62,844 nucleotides of DNA from Folioceros fuciformis (GCA_049999805.1 JBNGIO010006099.1:1-62844); one strand, 5' to 3'. Positions 1-12,722 are shown, counted from the stretch's first letter. The notes: generated by a model from the sequence alone, not told the origin. Program-made: numbers and translations.

Positions 1-2480
1 TCTAAGAGGTGGTAGATCCTTGTGGTGGCAGGGCCAGGAGCTCATTGGTGGCAGGTTGTGCTAGAGGTCTAAATGAGTAGCTGGTGACAGCCGGCTAGGC
101 TATTAAAATAACATTTCTCAAGTTAGAGAGAGATGAAGTCAGAGAGAGAGAGAGAGGCTCCTATAAGATCAGGTGAGCCTGTAGCAGGAGGGAGTCATTC
201 ACTTTGGGAGTCAGTCTATCTCTTTGTGAGCTCTTGGAGGTCCTCTCTTCATGAGCTCTTGTGGTCTGTCCCTGCTTGGTTTAGGACTTGTAGAGTGTTG
301 CCGGCTGTGCAACGTCTGGTAGGATCGCAAGCCGTGTGTTGCCGGCTGTACAGTGTCTGGTAGGATCGCAGGCAGCGTGTTGCCGGCTGTACAGTGTCTG
401 GTAGGATCGCGGGCAGCGTGTTGCCGGTTGTATAGTGTCTGGTAGGATCACAAGGTGTAATGACTAGGGTGAAAGGGCTTGCCCCTAGCTCTTGATTGTA
501 AAGGATGTGTCTTTCTCTCGACCTGTCCACTCTTGTTCCTTGCTTGGACAAGTGCTGTAGGCCGGCCATGTTTCATGGCGTCTGGTAAGGTTGTAGGGGG
601 GAGATATCCAAGAGGGGAGTGTGTTCCCTTCTTTCTTTTCTTTGGGGTTAGTCTAGTGACTCTTGCCGGGTAGGAGGAGTCAGCAGGGAAGTGTAGAAGG
701 TAGTGGTGTCATGGTTAGTTGTTGGTGTTGGTGCTGGAGTGAGAGAGTGAGTGAAGTGAGTGAGGGAAGTCGCAGATCTAAGAGGTTAGGGTCGTTGTAG
801 TGACTGGAGTGAGTTTGTGGGCACCGAGAGAGGTGCAGCTGATCGCCGGACAGCGAGGCCTGTCCTACGCCTGATCGGAGCTGGAGGAGAGCCCTCGAAT
901 CCATCATCGAGTCGATCAAGTCCGACCCTCCATCCACAGCAGCAAGGAACCCCATCACTCCTTCGTGGGAACGAAACCCAATGTCTCAACGACAGTGGGA
1001 TAAGTGTGGCCACTAAAGGTGGAACCCGTTGGCAATCAGTGCCTAGGGTTTTGCCTCCACACCGTGCTTGTGTCTTCACTTACAGATGACAAAGGGAATC
1101 TCTCTTATAGGACTCTAAATACAGTGGGGTTTATGGAGGAAAGAGGTAGAGAGGAAGGGGCAATCGGTGGAGTAGCCCTGAGAGGGATTACTACGTTCTA
1201 CAGGGTTAGGTGGACGGGTCACTGGCTTACCCAAGAAGAACAAGGCAACAGGAAACAGACCCTGCAACCAAGTCCAGTAAGGTGTTGGTTTCGCTTGAAG
1301 GAGAATTGGGAGTTAGCGATGCGTCCCGACCTCTATATGTGGCCTGGGAGCTCAGGAAGTAAGCAGGCAATCGCGAAATCACTCTTCAACTTTCCACCGG
1401 CTGTTATTTACCTCCGGCTAGTGCGTGCACAAAAATCTTTTCGGCGAAGTCGGCTGGCCCCTAGGTTGAGGCTTTCCCAGCGTTGGCAAAGGGCCACGAT
1501 CAAACTCTTGTAGTTGACCTTAGGGATTCCCCCCAAGGTGAGGGTTACCATCTAGTGTTTCTTTCAAGCTTCTTGCCTAATGCAGACCGCTGGGATGGGT
1601 TATTGATGGCTACGGGGGAGGATTGTTGTAGGCCATGCATTATTGGCACCCCTCATAAAAGCCAACATATTTTCGTGACTATGCGCAAGGTATCTGGAAC
1701 GAAGTTGGCTGGTGGTTGCAAAGACTTCTCCCCGAGAGGACCATCTTGGTTTCCGAGCAAACTGCCTTATTCAGAGTAGATGGGTAGTCAGGGGGGCCAC
1801 TACTTCAGTACCAATGGTGGGGAGTGGTTTGGTCCTTGTCTCTTTTCTCTTTGTGGCAAAACTGGACAGCAATGGTCTATGGCGGGAGCGATCCGATATC
1901 TGGGAAAGCTCTATTATGGCGCATTTGCGAACAGGTTCTTGTGGTCGCAGAAAGCATGCGAACTTCCGCCCACACTAAGTTCAGAGGGAAAGAGTGGAAA
2001 CTAGCAGGATTCATCCGGCACAATGGCCAGTGGGACCACTCCTGCCCTTGGGGCAGGTAAGCCCCATAAGGACCGGGTATCTCGCGCCCATAGGATAGAT
2101 TAGTTGTGCTTGTTTTTGCAGCGTAGAATTAGCTTGTATGCTAACTCCTCATTTAGTTGCATATGTAACTGCTGTACCCTTGCTGTAGCCTAGGCTGTGA
2201 ATAATCAAATTTTTTTCTTTGCGAAAAAAAAAGGATGGAGTGTCCTAATTGCTCGAATTGGTAAAGATACGAGATGTAGCCTTTGCTAAGATGATGTAGA
2301 ACAAATTGACTAGGAAGGAGATGTTTGATAGGGATAGACAAGTGCAAGTCATTGAAGGAAGGAAATTAAGTGATGTCTTAGATTAAAATGATGTCGTGCT
2401 AGGTGATCCTTGAACTGCTTAGTATTTCTTGGCCTTCAACACTAGGATTGTTGCGAGTATGCTAGGAGTCAACACTGTCC
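1..2480. other. Repeat-like region without a supported gene
   Basis: Open reading frames here are short, overlap on both strands and carry no motif I recognise. The sequence is moderately GC-rich, with simple G/T- and A/G-rich stretches (for example a GA run near 130-155) and a short T-run followed by an A-run near 2210-2232. It could be decayed retroelement sequence, but I saw no reverse transcriptase, integrase or clear terminal repeat. Confidence 0.5.
298..461. repeat. 41-bp tandem repeat, four copies
   Basis: Four head-to-tail copies begin at 298, 339, 380 and 421, each starting TTGCCGG and containing GTCTGGTAGGATC. The period is exactly 41 bp with a few substitutions per copy, so it is a young minisatellite. 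It creates the small ORFs seen on both strands here, which are therefore not genes. Confidence 0.95.
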
Positions 2481-2496
2481 CGAGTATACTCTTACT

Positions 2497-2566
2497 TTGC
2501 CACTTGTGGACAAAGCTGAGTCTAGTGTCCATTGCCACTTGTGGACAAAACTGAGTCTAGTGTCCA
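2497..2566. repeat. 35-bp direct tandem duplication
   Basis: Two adjacent 35-bp units starting TTGCCACTTGTGGACAAA differ at one position. Confidence 0.9.
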
Positions 2567-2955
2567 AAGAGTAGCAAGCATGCTGTTGTATAACACACCG
2601 CTATAGATTGACGGGCCTCACAAGATAGTGAGACTAGTGGTCTGGAAATTGCTCCCTTGCATGGTGAATCACCCAATCACCCTCCCCAAACAAGATTATT
2701 GAAAACCCAATAGGAAAGATTCCATTCCAAGAGCCAAGAATGCTCCAATTGTGTCTAAGGCTACACGATGCTCTTGAACGCGACTTCAACAACTGACTTG
2801 AAAGTGGCAAGTTGATACACACATACAACCTTAAGTTCTACCCATGTTCCGGTACTATATAGCTATGTTGCGATCAACTAGCTATTTCAAATATAGCTAT
2901 ATATATAATATATATAACTATTCCTATCTAAAATGAACACTATAATAAAAGTAAT

Positions 2956-3150
2956 ATGTCCATGCATAGGTGTAAACTCTTACAAAAAATAGGATGTCCA
3001 TGCGTAACTGTAAAATCTTACCTCTGCTTCGCTATCACTTGTATCATAGTAAGATGTCCATGCGTAAGTGTAAACTCTCACATCTGCTTCCTTATCACTT
3101 GTACAATAGTAAGTGTAAACTCTTACCTCTACTTCGCTATCATGATAGTC
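2956..3150. repeat. Diverged tandem repeat with ATGTCCATGC core
   Basis: The core ATGTCCATGC followed by a TGTAAACTCTTAC-like stretch recurs at 2956, 2994 and 3054, with a partial copy near 3110. Spacing is irregular (38 and 60 bp). Short ORFs starting at the ATGs are products of the repeat. Confidence 0.75.
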
Positions 3151-3174
3151 TAGACAAACAAGGATGTTCTAAAC

Positions 3175-3362
3175 AAATTCTAAGATGGTATACTAAGCCC
3201 ATATTCGAGGCATGTCACAAAATGCAATGTCTCCTAGCACAAATTCTAAGATGGTATACTGAGCCCATCTTTGAGGCATGTCACAAAATGCAATGTCTCC
3301 TGCACAAATTCTAAGATAGATATACTAAGCCCATCTTCAATTCAAGGTATGTCACAAAATGC
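3175..3362. repeat. 65-66-bp tandem repeat, three copies
   Basis: Units begin AAATTCTAAGAT at 3175, 3241 and 3306 and contain GCATGTCACAAAATGC. The first two are nearly identical. The third has small insertions and is truncated. Confidence 0.9.
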
Positions 3363-3613
3363 TGTTACTTTCACAACAATGGAAGTGGAGAAGAGATTTG
3401 GCAGCCTCTCAAGAATTATTAGTCCTAGTGCCACATGTTATGCTAGTTTGTATCTCTCTCTTGGCGTTTTACATAATACTTATGAGTGCTTTATTCCAAT
3501 CTATGGTTAGAGGGTCGAACCTGTAAAATTGATGAATAAACATAACATGAAACTCGTAGCAAATTTGTTCGGATATGACAAAGCCCGGTTTCCTTATGCT
3601 CGACGGACGAGTC

Positions 3614-6600
3614 TCAAATGGCCATGTCCTCTTCATCCGATGATGAGCTGCTGCTATCGCTTCCAAACTGCTGCACGATGGTTGCCTTGTTCGTGGCAGG
3701 GTGCTTCCCGTTGCTTAGCAAGCTCGAAGGGAAACAAATTTTGGACAGAAGCAGGCCGACGGTGATTGACAAAGCAACAACCACCATATCGAATACAAAA
3801 CCCATTCCGGACAGAACATCCTCTTTGAGAAGTGCAGCCACTCCTTGGACTCCGATTCCCCCAGGGACTAGTAGAAGAATGCCTGACAGTACCATCACTA
3901 GAGGAAGGTCACCCGTGAAATAGGAGTAACTTGTGCCTGGAAATGATGAAAAAGCACGTCGTCAGTCCAGTTAGTGGGAAGAACATATGCTCCCAATTGA
4001 CCATAAAAGTGTAGGCAGTAGGAGCATGCCTGTAACGCCCACTGCAAACGCAGCAACCACTGTGGAAGAACTGGAGTTCAACCATACGCCTGCCAGAGTT
4101 GACGACAAATAGCCTACGAATGCAGCCAAGGTCATTCCTGGCCACTGGTCTAATCTTGCATTCAGAAGCACGTTGGAAGATGTCACATAGCCAATGAACC
4201 TGTGAACCAGCATATGACGTCGTTGTTATTCCAACGGTCCCAGTAGTAGGCCATATTCTGGAAGTGAGAAACCTACTGCACCAGATATCCTACCACAAGC
4301 CGTTCCACCACCAAGCCAGGTTTGGTGGGCTGCATTTTGATTCTGGTGGTGCAGGCCGCCAGAATACAAGGTTCTCGCCGACAGCAAGACCAAAGCCAAG
4401 TTGTAGTGCTGAAAAGAGAGCATTCATGATGCGGGAACTGCCTGTTACTGCTGCCTTTGCAACCATGTCACTCACCCCAAGGGAAAGCGATAGTCCTGCA
4501 ATTTTCATTCCGGCACATTAACATCCGATTGGTGAATGCTACAGTTAATCTGCAACATGGCACACAGAAGTACCTGGAAGAAGCTGAACCAAGGAAGAAA
4601 GTGCCATGGAAAAGTAGCAGAGCTTTGCGAAGCCGAAGTACAGGGAAAACAGTTTTCCCAGAAATGACACGGAAAGAGCAGCTATGAACTCTATGACATT
4701 TTGAAAGAGAGATGACTTGCATCCAACGAAATCCAGAATCCCCACGATCACACCCAGAATAATTGAGAAGAAACCATCCCACAAACTGCCTGCCAAACAT
4801 AACACAAGGCCCACACCATGAGAAAGGAGTATCACCAATCACGTATGGACTTACTTAGCCGAATGTGCTAGCACATGTTTCTTCTAAGCCAACCCAAAAT
4901 CGTCATCATACGGCAAAATGAACTTCCCACCACCAAAGAACAGAACTGAAGCTGTTCCGGCTGCCAACCCGAACCCCATCAGCCTCCACCAGATTCTCCC
5001 AAACTCAGGAGGAGACTTAACAATTGCCTTCAGCCGCCAATATGCTAACAACAGAGGAGTGTCTTCATGTCCAGCATTGTTGGCAAGCTCATCAGCACGC
5101 CCAAGTTTATCAACATCCAGATCGCTCTCCACCGTAAGGAGATGGACCTCCGATTGTCTGTTCATGTACAGCACTATCAGTACACCTGAAACAGCAGATG
5201 AAATGGCATGCGTACGTTGCATCCTCAGACAAGGTTGTTCTAAGCCATCTGATGTGAACGGCTGGACATCCCATTAACCAAAATGAAGAGAAGCAGGTAA
5301 AAAGCGAAAGCACGCAGACTAGACCTGTCCCGACTGTCATTGTCGAAAGAAAGAAGTATGAGTGCAGGAAAAACTGCAATACAGACATCTACATCGAGAC
5401 GTCCTGCCGCTTTCTCTACGAGATACTCTGTCCTCGAGGCAGAGCTACCGTAGCTGTGCAGTGCTGTAGCCAGCCGGATGATAAACTTCTTGCGGAGATT
5501 TTCACTTCCATTCGATTGAGGCTTACTCCTCCAACGCTGAACTGCAAAAATTCCCTTGGAGGCCAAAACTCAGTGTGTGCAAGCTATGTTTACACATTTT
5601 TCTCACGGAAGGGACAATTATGCCTGAGCTTCACGCATTTTCTCCGAGAGAATTCAAACAGTGTATACCGACTTCATCCTCCGTCAAGCTCGAAGCCTTG
5701 CGGATGCCGTCCTTATGTTTCGCCTTCCCCTTATCGTTTCCACCACGTCCATTTGTGCTGGGTGCCAAAGCTCCGGCAGCTTGCAGGAGCTTTTCTCTAA
5801 CAGCTTTCCCACCCAGCATCTTGTGCTCTAGCAGAAACAACTAGTCCCTGTTCAACAACCGAAAAGACCGTCTCACAACCACTTCAGGTAAGACAGTGAC
5901 GAGGACTTCGCTAACAACTAGTCCCAACCCAGTCCGAACTATTGCCAAAGTTTCTTGTGAAACACTCAAACAGGAATCTGTTCACAACAGCGTCCAATGC
6001 AAATGGATGACAAACAGGCAACTCCTGAAACTCCTCCTGCTTGAGAGACCACAACCCCTCTTCAGCCACCGAAAATGCCGCTCTGTCAACCGGATTTTCG
6101 GTCGAAAACGACCCACCAAACCAGGCAAACGTGTTGGACAGACTGGAGCTGCTAAACCAGCGCAACCTGATATGGTCAGGACCTAAAATTCAGGGTGGCT
6201 TTCGCACCGAGCGCAAAATGTGCATGCAACACCTAACAAATGGGCCGAGAATCAGGATAAAGCTCACCACCCTGCACAACGACTGCTCCATGCCTCCGTC
6301 CAGACCTTCCAGGATGGCAGCTGAGCCAACCAAGTGTCAAGTGCCTGCAGCCGTCGATACAGGCAGATCAACCGTCAGAAATTCATCGGTCCGACGCCCG
6401 AAGGCGACAATGCTTTCTTTATCAGGCCCACTCCGCGTTGTGGGCGGTGCCAAGTGGATTTTGTCTTTTGCAGTTGGCAAGACGTTCGCGGTCGTGACAG
6501 TGGGGCGAGTTTAAAGTCGAGAATCACATGCATTTTAGGGGTGGACGCCGATAGTTTGGATTTTTTGCAAAGAAGAAAATGACAGTGGAGATTTCTGGCA

Positions 6601-7616
6601 GCTGCTTTGAGCATATCTAGCAAGTGATAACGAGCCTGAAGCGCACAGTATACTTTATATGTACAGAAGATGGTAGCAATGTTGTGATGGACTACCATTG
6701 GAATGGTGAAGGAATCCGGCACGCTGTTGTGGCAATTGAGCAGGCTTGACCGCCTGATGTCGAAATCATGGGGGGGGGCAGAAGTTCATCTCTGAGCAGG
6801 AGGTGCACGCAACTGGAGGACAGTGAATCATAATGTAGACATGACGGAAAACCCGGAATCCGCAAAGCACCACCTGGGACATAACCAGCCACATCCTTGG
6901 TCTTTCAGCAACGCATGCCTGTTGCACTCACAGGCAAAGCTTGGAATGAGGGGAACCAGCAGCTTCAGTGGACCATGTCGAGTGCCCTGCTATTTCAACA
7001 AACTTGACCCGGGCTATGCCCCAGGGGGCTTGCATTCAGCAGGTGTCGTGGGCAGTAGAGCTTGGAATCGCGTCATCATCCTAGGTGATGCGAAATTGCA
7101 CGCAGTGCGCGGCACTTTGTGCACGAAGCTCAACATCACACATCGTCGCACTGCCAGTGCATCCGATACACCGATGCAGCGTCCCGGTCAATGATGTCAA
7201 CAGTTTGTGCGCTTCTGGGCATCCATGTCAAAATTTAGCGTTTTGTCGCTGTCTTTTTCACTGGCAATCTGAGCGGGAGGTGTGGGCGGCGTTGTGGGGA
7301 TGTCAAAATCCGGGGGTTTAGCGGCGGTAATCTCTAAGCCGCTAATGGAAGCTCTCTCACCTGGTGATGCCGCGGGATCCTCCACATCTGGCCTCTTGGG
7401 AGAGCCAGATCTCAACGGGGTGCTCTGTCCTGAGGGGATCAGAGGCCTGCGAGGTAGATCTAAGGAGACAGACTTTGGTATAGGAAGGTGCACATGGTTG
7501 GAGATGGCGAAGTCATCGAAGTAGTCCTTGGAAGATTCCTCAACGCTGCGTCTTCGCTTGTACAGGGGATCGTACATAGGTTCCTTAGGATCACGCCGGG
7601 ACATCGCTACTGCCAT
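3614..7616 (-). CDS. ThrE-like threonine/serine exporter-family membrane protein
   Basis: Multi-exon gene read leftwards. The start at 7616 opens a polar, Pro/Ser-rich N-terminal exon (to about 7200). Exons near 5.9-6.2 and 5.63-5.84 kb are plausible but not proven. The exon at about 5330-5550 begins the ThrE N-terminal (DUF1212/YjjP) domain with RLATALHSYGSSASRTEYL and IAVFPALILLSF. It joins the exon starting at 5157, which carries RQSEVHLLTVES and ends SVLFFGG near 4950. Further exons at about 4545-4810, 4290-4508 and 4030-4213 encode hydrophobic helices. The last exon (3614-3936) holds LSGILLLVPGGIGVQG, the conserved second half (YjjB-like), then a Ser/Asp/Glu-rich tail. In bacteria ThrE exports threonine and serine, and fungal PRM10 is related. 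Substrate and membrane here are unknown. The family is clear, but the N-terminal exons and some splice sites (a possible GC-AG intron near 4020) are uncertain. Confidence 0.82.
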
Positions 7617-8458
7617 GGAATGTCTGCCGTACAAGAATCCAGGTCCAGCATGACATCCTAGAAGTGCTTCCCCCCCAGACTTCAGATGACAACTTTGTCC
7701 CGATCCGTTCGAGCACCAACTTCACAGACCCAGCAAGGCAGCTTTCTTGCTCCAGATGATCACCGATGACAGCGAGGTGGCGCGTCAAGTCCAACAATTC
7801 TGCAGAACTGCAGACTTCAAATCAGCAACAGCGCTTGCAGAGGAGGCGGAATGTCCACTTCGCAGAATCACACTCGCAGTAGAGGCCCAGGAAGCTAGGG
7901 GCATCGATCCCTTAGGGCGGCGGCGTTTTTCAACAGCTTTGAGACTCGTCCTCTGTGTGGCCACTTGATTCAGCCATCCAGGAAAGTGGCATCAAGATTC
8001 CCTGGCTCCAAGACGACGCTTACAGTTGGGGAGGAGGCGCAGTGTACGTGACCTGGCCTATAAGAAGGATGGGAACAGGCAGCAGCGCATGGTCGGCACG
8101 CCTTCCCGGCCACCGCGTCCCTTCCACCCGTGCCCTTTCATCGCTTGAACAGATGTACAGTATTCCCGTCGTAGGGGAGATCGGCTCTATCCGCATGAAC
8201 GCACACATTGCTCGCACTTATCCTATTGTATTCATATCTTTTAATTCAAAATAACTATATATTTTAATACAAATTAAATTTTTAAAATAAATAAATAAAG
8301 AAATAGTACTGAAATGAATCTTAGCCCTGCTAAATACCTAGTCAGGATTATAAATGAACAGAATACGAATTAGCATCTTGAGTCCCTACAAATTGGAGCT
8401 TTTTATGCGTGGAATAATTGAGGGATGAGCGTTTTATGGGCTTAAACCCTCACTAGGA
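7617..8458. other. Divergent intergenic region (ThrE-like / p28)
   Basis: About 840 bp separate the start codons of the two divergent genes. The left part is GC-balanced and probably 5' UTR or promoter of the ThrE-like gene. From about 8240 it becomes AT-rich (runs of AAATAAATAAATAA near 8285). No ORF or RNA gene is supported. Confidence 0.5.
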
Positions 8459-9909
8459 ATGGGAACTAATGTTACTCCTGGAATTGAACCTTGGCCATCC
8501 TTATTGAAATACTCCAGCCCATGCATTGTCACAGCTAAGACTTCGAGTTCTGCAAAAGGGAAGGTATATCACAAGTTAGCCCTTTGTATTTTTAATTCAC
8601 ATCATGTGGAGAAGGAAATATTGAAAATAATTCATGACAACATCTTCTTCAGGGTAGCAAAAGTGCTCCTGCAAATGAACAAAGGGCTAGTGTATCAGCC
8701 ACAGAAGATATATTGGATGCAATTTTGCCTCCTAGGTGAGAATTCTCAAGTGACAACAACTTGCTTCATTTTTCAATCATATTTGAACATAACAATTTTC
8801 CTTTCCACGTCTAGACAATGGACGGAAGATGGAACCATTTGGGCACAACATGTTTCCACAACCCCAGCAACTCGGCTTGATGTGATCAATTTGCAGGTTC
8901 ATTCTTGTTGTTCTGGCAAGCATGAAGTATTATTTGTGTTGCCGATGGATTGCTTGTCTAAAATGTTAAATGCATACTTCTTCTTGGTAGGAAAAACTTG
9001 ATCAGCAATTGCAACATAGGGCTGCTCGGGAAACTGGAATTTGCCCTATTAGAGAGGAACTCTACGCGCAAGTATGATTTCCGCTTTCCTAATTAGGCCA
9101 ACTTGCATATTTGCAAGAATGATGTTTCCTTTGGTTTGCATGAAGCTTTTCATGTGGATTTCCAAGAGTGGCATTTGATCTGTTTGAACATAGTGCTTTG
9201 ATGAGCTCATCAGACAAGTAACCGTAAATTGTGCTGAACGAGGGCTCTTGCTTCTTCGTGTGCGAGATGAGTTGAGGATGGTAAGCATGCTCCATGAAAG
9301 AAATGCTTGGAGAACTCATGGCTCGTTACTGAAAGATGTTGTGTAGCATGAGCTGAGTTTTCAATCTCCAAGTAGTGCAATATAAAGTGCATGTTTTGAT
9401 GTTGTAGTCACAATTTCAATACTAACAGACCATAGCTGCGTACCAAACACTTTATGAGAGTAGTGTGGCATTTGGATTGAGGAAAGCTTTGCAAACTGAG
9501 TGTGGGAAAGCCAACATGGATGTCCGCATTCTACAAGTGGGTTTGGGCTTTATTTTTGTGAACTCTGTGATGTGTTTTGAATGGTACATGCAAGGCTTTC
9601 ACAATTCATCACTGAACCCTCTAAGTTGATGGCAGTTGGAAGCTGAATTGAAGGAGCTTGATCGACAAGTTGTTGAGTGGAAGGTACTAGTTTTGCATCA
9701 AGAAAAGGTTGTCTTTTTCATTTCGGGATGGAAACTCTTTCTTGAACTCTTATTTTATTCAGAATAAATGTGAAGTTAATGAAAAAAGAGATGCCGAAAG
9801 ACGGGCCTATGAAGAAAAGAAACACACAGAAGAGATTGCTTATTTCACACGCTCTAATAAACAACTTAAAGCTCAATTGGAGGCTTTCTTGGCTCCCACT
9901 AAAAAATAA
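8459..9909 (+). CDS. Axonemal inner-arm dynein light chain p28 (DNALI1 type)
   Basis: Eight exons: 8459-8563, 8653-8735, 8815-8896, 8991-9071, 9194-9280, 9429-9536, 9636-9683, 9763-9909. All junctions are GT-AG, and the joined 741 nt give 246 residues, close to the roughly 250 of algal p28. Family signatures include DAILPPRQW, PATRLDVINLQ, RAARETGICPIREELYAQ, NCAERGLLLLRVRDELRM and a C-terminal coiled coil ending SNKQLKAQLEAFLAP. p28 binds single-headed inner-arm dyneins of motile cilia and flagella. In land plants it is expected only in species with swimming sperm, so an intact copy is strong evidence that this plant makes flagellate sperm. Exons are AT-richer than those of neighbouring genes. 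The start is the first in-frame ATG, giving a short N-terminus before SLLKYSSP as in the family. Confidence 0.95.
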
Positions 9910-10210
9910 TATGGTAAGATAATTTCTTCATAAATGTGCAAAAAAAAGAGTTGCTTTTAGAACATTTTCTTTTAGGGTTGAAGGAGCAAGAAAGAAGGTT
10001 TTGTAGAGCAATATGAGCCAATTTTGAGAGTATTATTTGTAAAAGTATTCAAAAAATTTACATAAATTTAGTGTAGTTTGTTTGGGAATGATTCACGACT
10101 TAAACTGATTTTTGTTATCGCCCAGAAGATTCAATATCCTAATATGTGTTAGTTTTAAAATTCTTTTTATTATTTTATATCATGCAGAGAATATAAACAT
10201 GGAAAGAAAA

Positions 10211-12722
10211 TCAAACCCTAAAGTCTATCAATGCTGGATTTAGATAGAGAGGCACATCCAAATGTTTAGGATGTGCATCTAGCAACGTTGCAAAAGTCTT
10301 GGCCACGTCCAAGTACATGCAATATTTTTGGCTTGGAGACAAATCTTCCTTCTTGGTCATATTTAAATGAGAATCACCCTTTAATATTGGTTGTGGGATG
10401 CCCGAGCCCAGGGTACTTTTACATGTCCATTCCCCCGTATGCCAATTGAATTTATATAAAGGGAGGAACCGTTGCCCATATTCAGCTAGGAACTCGATGG
10501 AGGAAAGAATGAACTCAAATTCTTCATTGGAGATGTAGTAGCAGAAGCTGAGCCTTGCCCATCCTGGCCTTACAGCACCTTTACCCTGAGGAGGATTCAG
10601 CCGGTCAGATTCACGTCTCAGAACATCTCAAAGCACACCGGAAGTACACAAATTTCGGGCACTACCTGCTGTAGAGATTCTCGGATGGCCAGGGAACGTT
10701 GGTGGTTGATGTTGAGAAGGTAGTGGCCGTAGGGTCCAGCACATGCACATCCTGCTCGGGCTTGAATACCAAACAGGTCATTCAAAAGCCTCACAACAAA
10801 ACGGCAATGCAAGGGCTTCCCACGTTCATCTGTGCGTAGTTTCTCCTTTTTCATGTCACAGTTGAGTGCGTACATGTCTATTTCATCTCGGACGTGGCAG
10901 CTAGCATATTTCTCGTCAAAGCTGCTCACTCTTCGTCTCTGTGTTTGAGGCACCAGTTGGAGCTGATGGGCGTCCGTGTTCTTCATCGGCTCTTTTGAGT
11001 AAACAATGAAAGAAAGGATAGCACAACGCTTAGCTTCAGTATTGCCAAGTATGCGAAGGTAGGGGTTCTTCTGCAACCGATTGATAGCAGTGGTGATGAA
11101 GTGCTGCTCACGGGTTTCAATCAGATGATAGCCGATAACCTCCTTTACCCAGAAGGCGAGAGCAGCTCTAACCTTTTGCACAATTGGAGGAGTACCAGCG
11201 TCCTCCCTGTGCTCAACATTTTCGATGTAGAGGGTGTCCTGCATCATTACAAGATGAAGATGTGTTGTTCTTAGTGTTTCATATGGTTTAGTCCAGACGT
11301 GTCTGATTCTGCAGTCTTCTTACCTGTCTGCAGTATCCGTTCACAAACTCTACCGTACCACCTCCGCAAAAGGATGGTGGACCATCCTTAAGCAGGTACA
11401 TCTTCTTGCTCATCAGCAAGATGCCGGGTGAACCTGGGCCTCCCACGAATTTGTGAGGACTTAACACCAGACCATCGTAACCATCCAACTGTCCAGCCCG
11501 CATATCGATCTTCACATAAGGGCCACTGTAAGCGGAAAGCAACATCGTAAGTCCTGGAGTCATGTGGACTTGAGCACCGGAGGTAACTGCAGGGCAGTGA
11601 AAAAGCATGCTCTCACCAGGCAGCAAAGTCAAAACAGGCAAAAGCACCATGCTCATGGAGAAGGCGCGCAATTGCTCGAGTGTCACTCATAATGCCCGTC
11701 ACGTTACTGGCTGCAGAGAAGGAGCCGAGCTTGGGTCGATCTCTGTATTGAGGATCCTGCAATCTTAGCTTCAGCTCCCTCATATCCACACCACTGCCAT
11801 CTCCGTTTATCGGGATCTCTATCACCTGCATCCAAATTGCACACCATTTCACAATGTTGGGTAACATGGAGCTCTCACATCATGCCCTCCGTACTGGAGT
11901 TTCTCTCCAAAGATTTAACAGCCCGGGAGTAGTTCGATCAAGCTTGGTTGAAGTGGTTGGGAGCGTACCTCGGCCAAACTCTCCCACCATGACAGCAAAT
12001 TAGAGTGGTGCTCATAGGGCCCGACAAACACCACCCACCTCTCGCCAGGGTCCAGCATACTCAGGACTCGTTCTCGGAGAGTAGAAGGCACGGTGATGGC
12101 CATGCAATCTTGAAGCTTTTTCAAAGCCGCTGTCGTCCCAGCACCACAGAAGAAGATGGCGTCTTCCTCTGTTCCCCCAAGGCAATGCTTGATGAAGTCT
12201 CCGGCCTCCGTCACCGCTTGGCTCATCCTCTTTCCTACATGACTGTCTTCTGTGTGCGTATTTCCTGGCAAAAAGGAAAACTCTATGCCTTGAGAAAGTT
12301 AACGAGATTCATGTCATCGATCGTGAAGTACAAAGTAGTACGCAGTGAGCGGTACCGTAAAATGGTAGCACACGTTGAGCCAAGAGGTTCTCAACGTGCA
12401 TAAGGTGCTGTCCCGACGCTGTGTGGTCCGCGTAGGTCAGGAGCCGCATGACACCAAACGGAGTGGTGAACTCCACGTTGCGTCCAATAATCTGAGACCT
12501 GAGCCAAGCACATTTTTCCTCTTCACTTTTCTCAGCATTCTTCCACTGGGGTGGAAGCAGTTCTTCATTGCCTAGAGTAAGCTTCGTAGCTGAAATGCGT
12601 TCACTTTCTTTGGCTTTCGTTCGCGCACCCCGATCAATCACACAACACGTCTGCACCTTCCTCTCGTCCTGATCCAACGTTTGATGAAATGACGACAGGA
12701 AGGTTGGACTTCTCGGCGCCAT
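10211..12722 (-). CDS. Class V aminotransferase, cysteine-desulfurase-like protein
   Basis: Six exons in transcript order: 12722-12356, 12264-11969, 11825-11617, 11525-11324, 11238-10666, 10585-10211. The joined 2022 nt encode 673 residues. It is a fold-type I PLP enzyme: YGNTHTEDSHVG, a gly-rich GAGTTAAL segment, GSFSAASNVTGI, FDFAACGPYVKIDM and SPHKFVGGPGSPGIL, whose Lys should bind PLP. ARAGCACAGPYGH has a Cys where SufS-type desulfurases place their catalytic Cys (R-x-G-x-x-C-A). Compared with SufS (about 400 residues) there is a polar N-terminus and a long C-terminal part, including an AT-richer last exon starting GKGAVRPGWARLSF. The substrate is unknown. Cysteine desulfuration is possible from the Cys but not shown. 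No clear organelle-targeting signal is visible. I used the ATG at 12722 because the open frame upstream begins with TTG. Confidence 0.88.

Noticed and set aside
298-461. Possible CRISPR-like array
   Set aside because: The copies are directly adjacent with no unique spacers, and the genome is eukaryotic; it is a minisatellite.
1004-1513. 169-codon ORF in the first repeat region
   Set aside because: No motif or neighbour support; sequence around it looks repetitive and the frame is not extended by splice sites.
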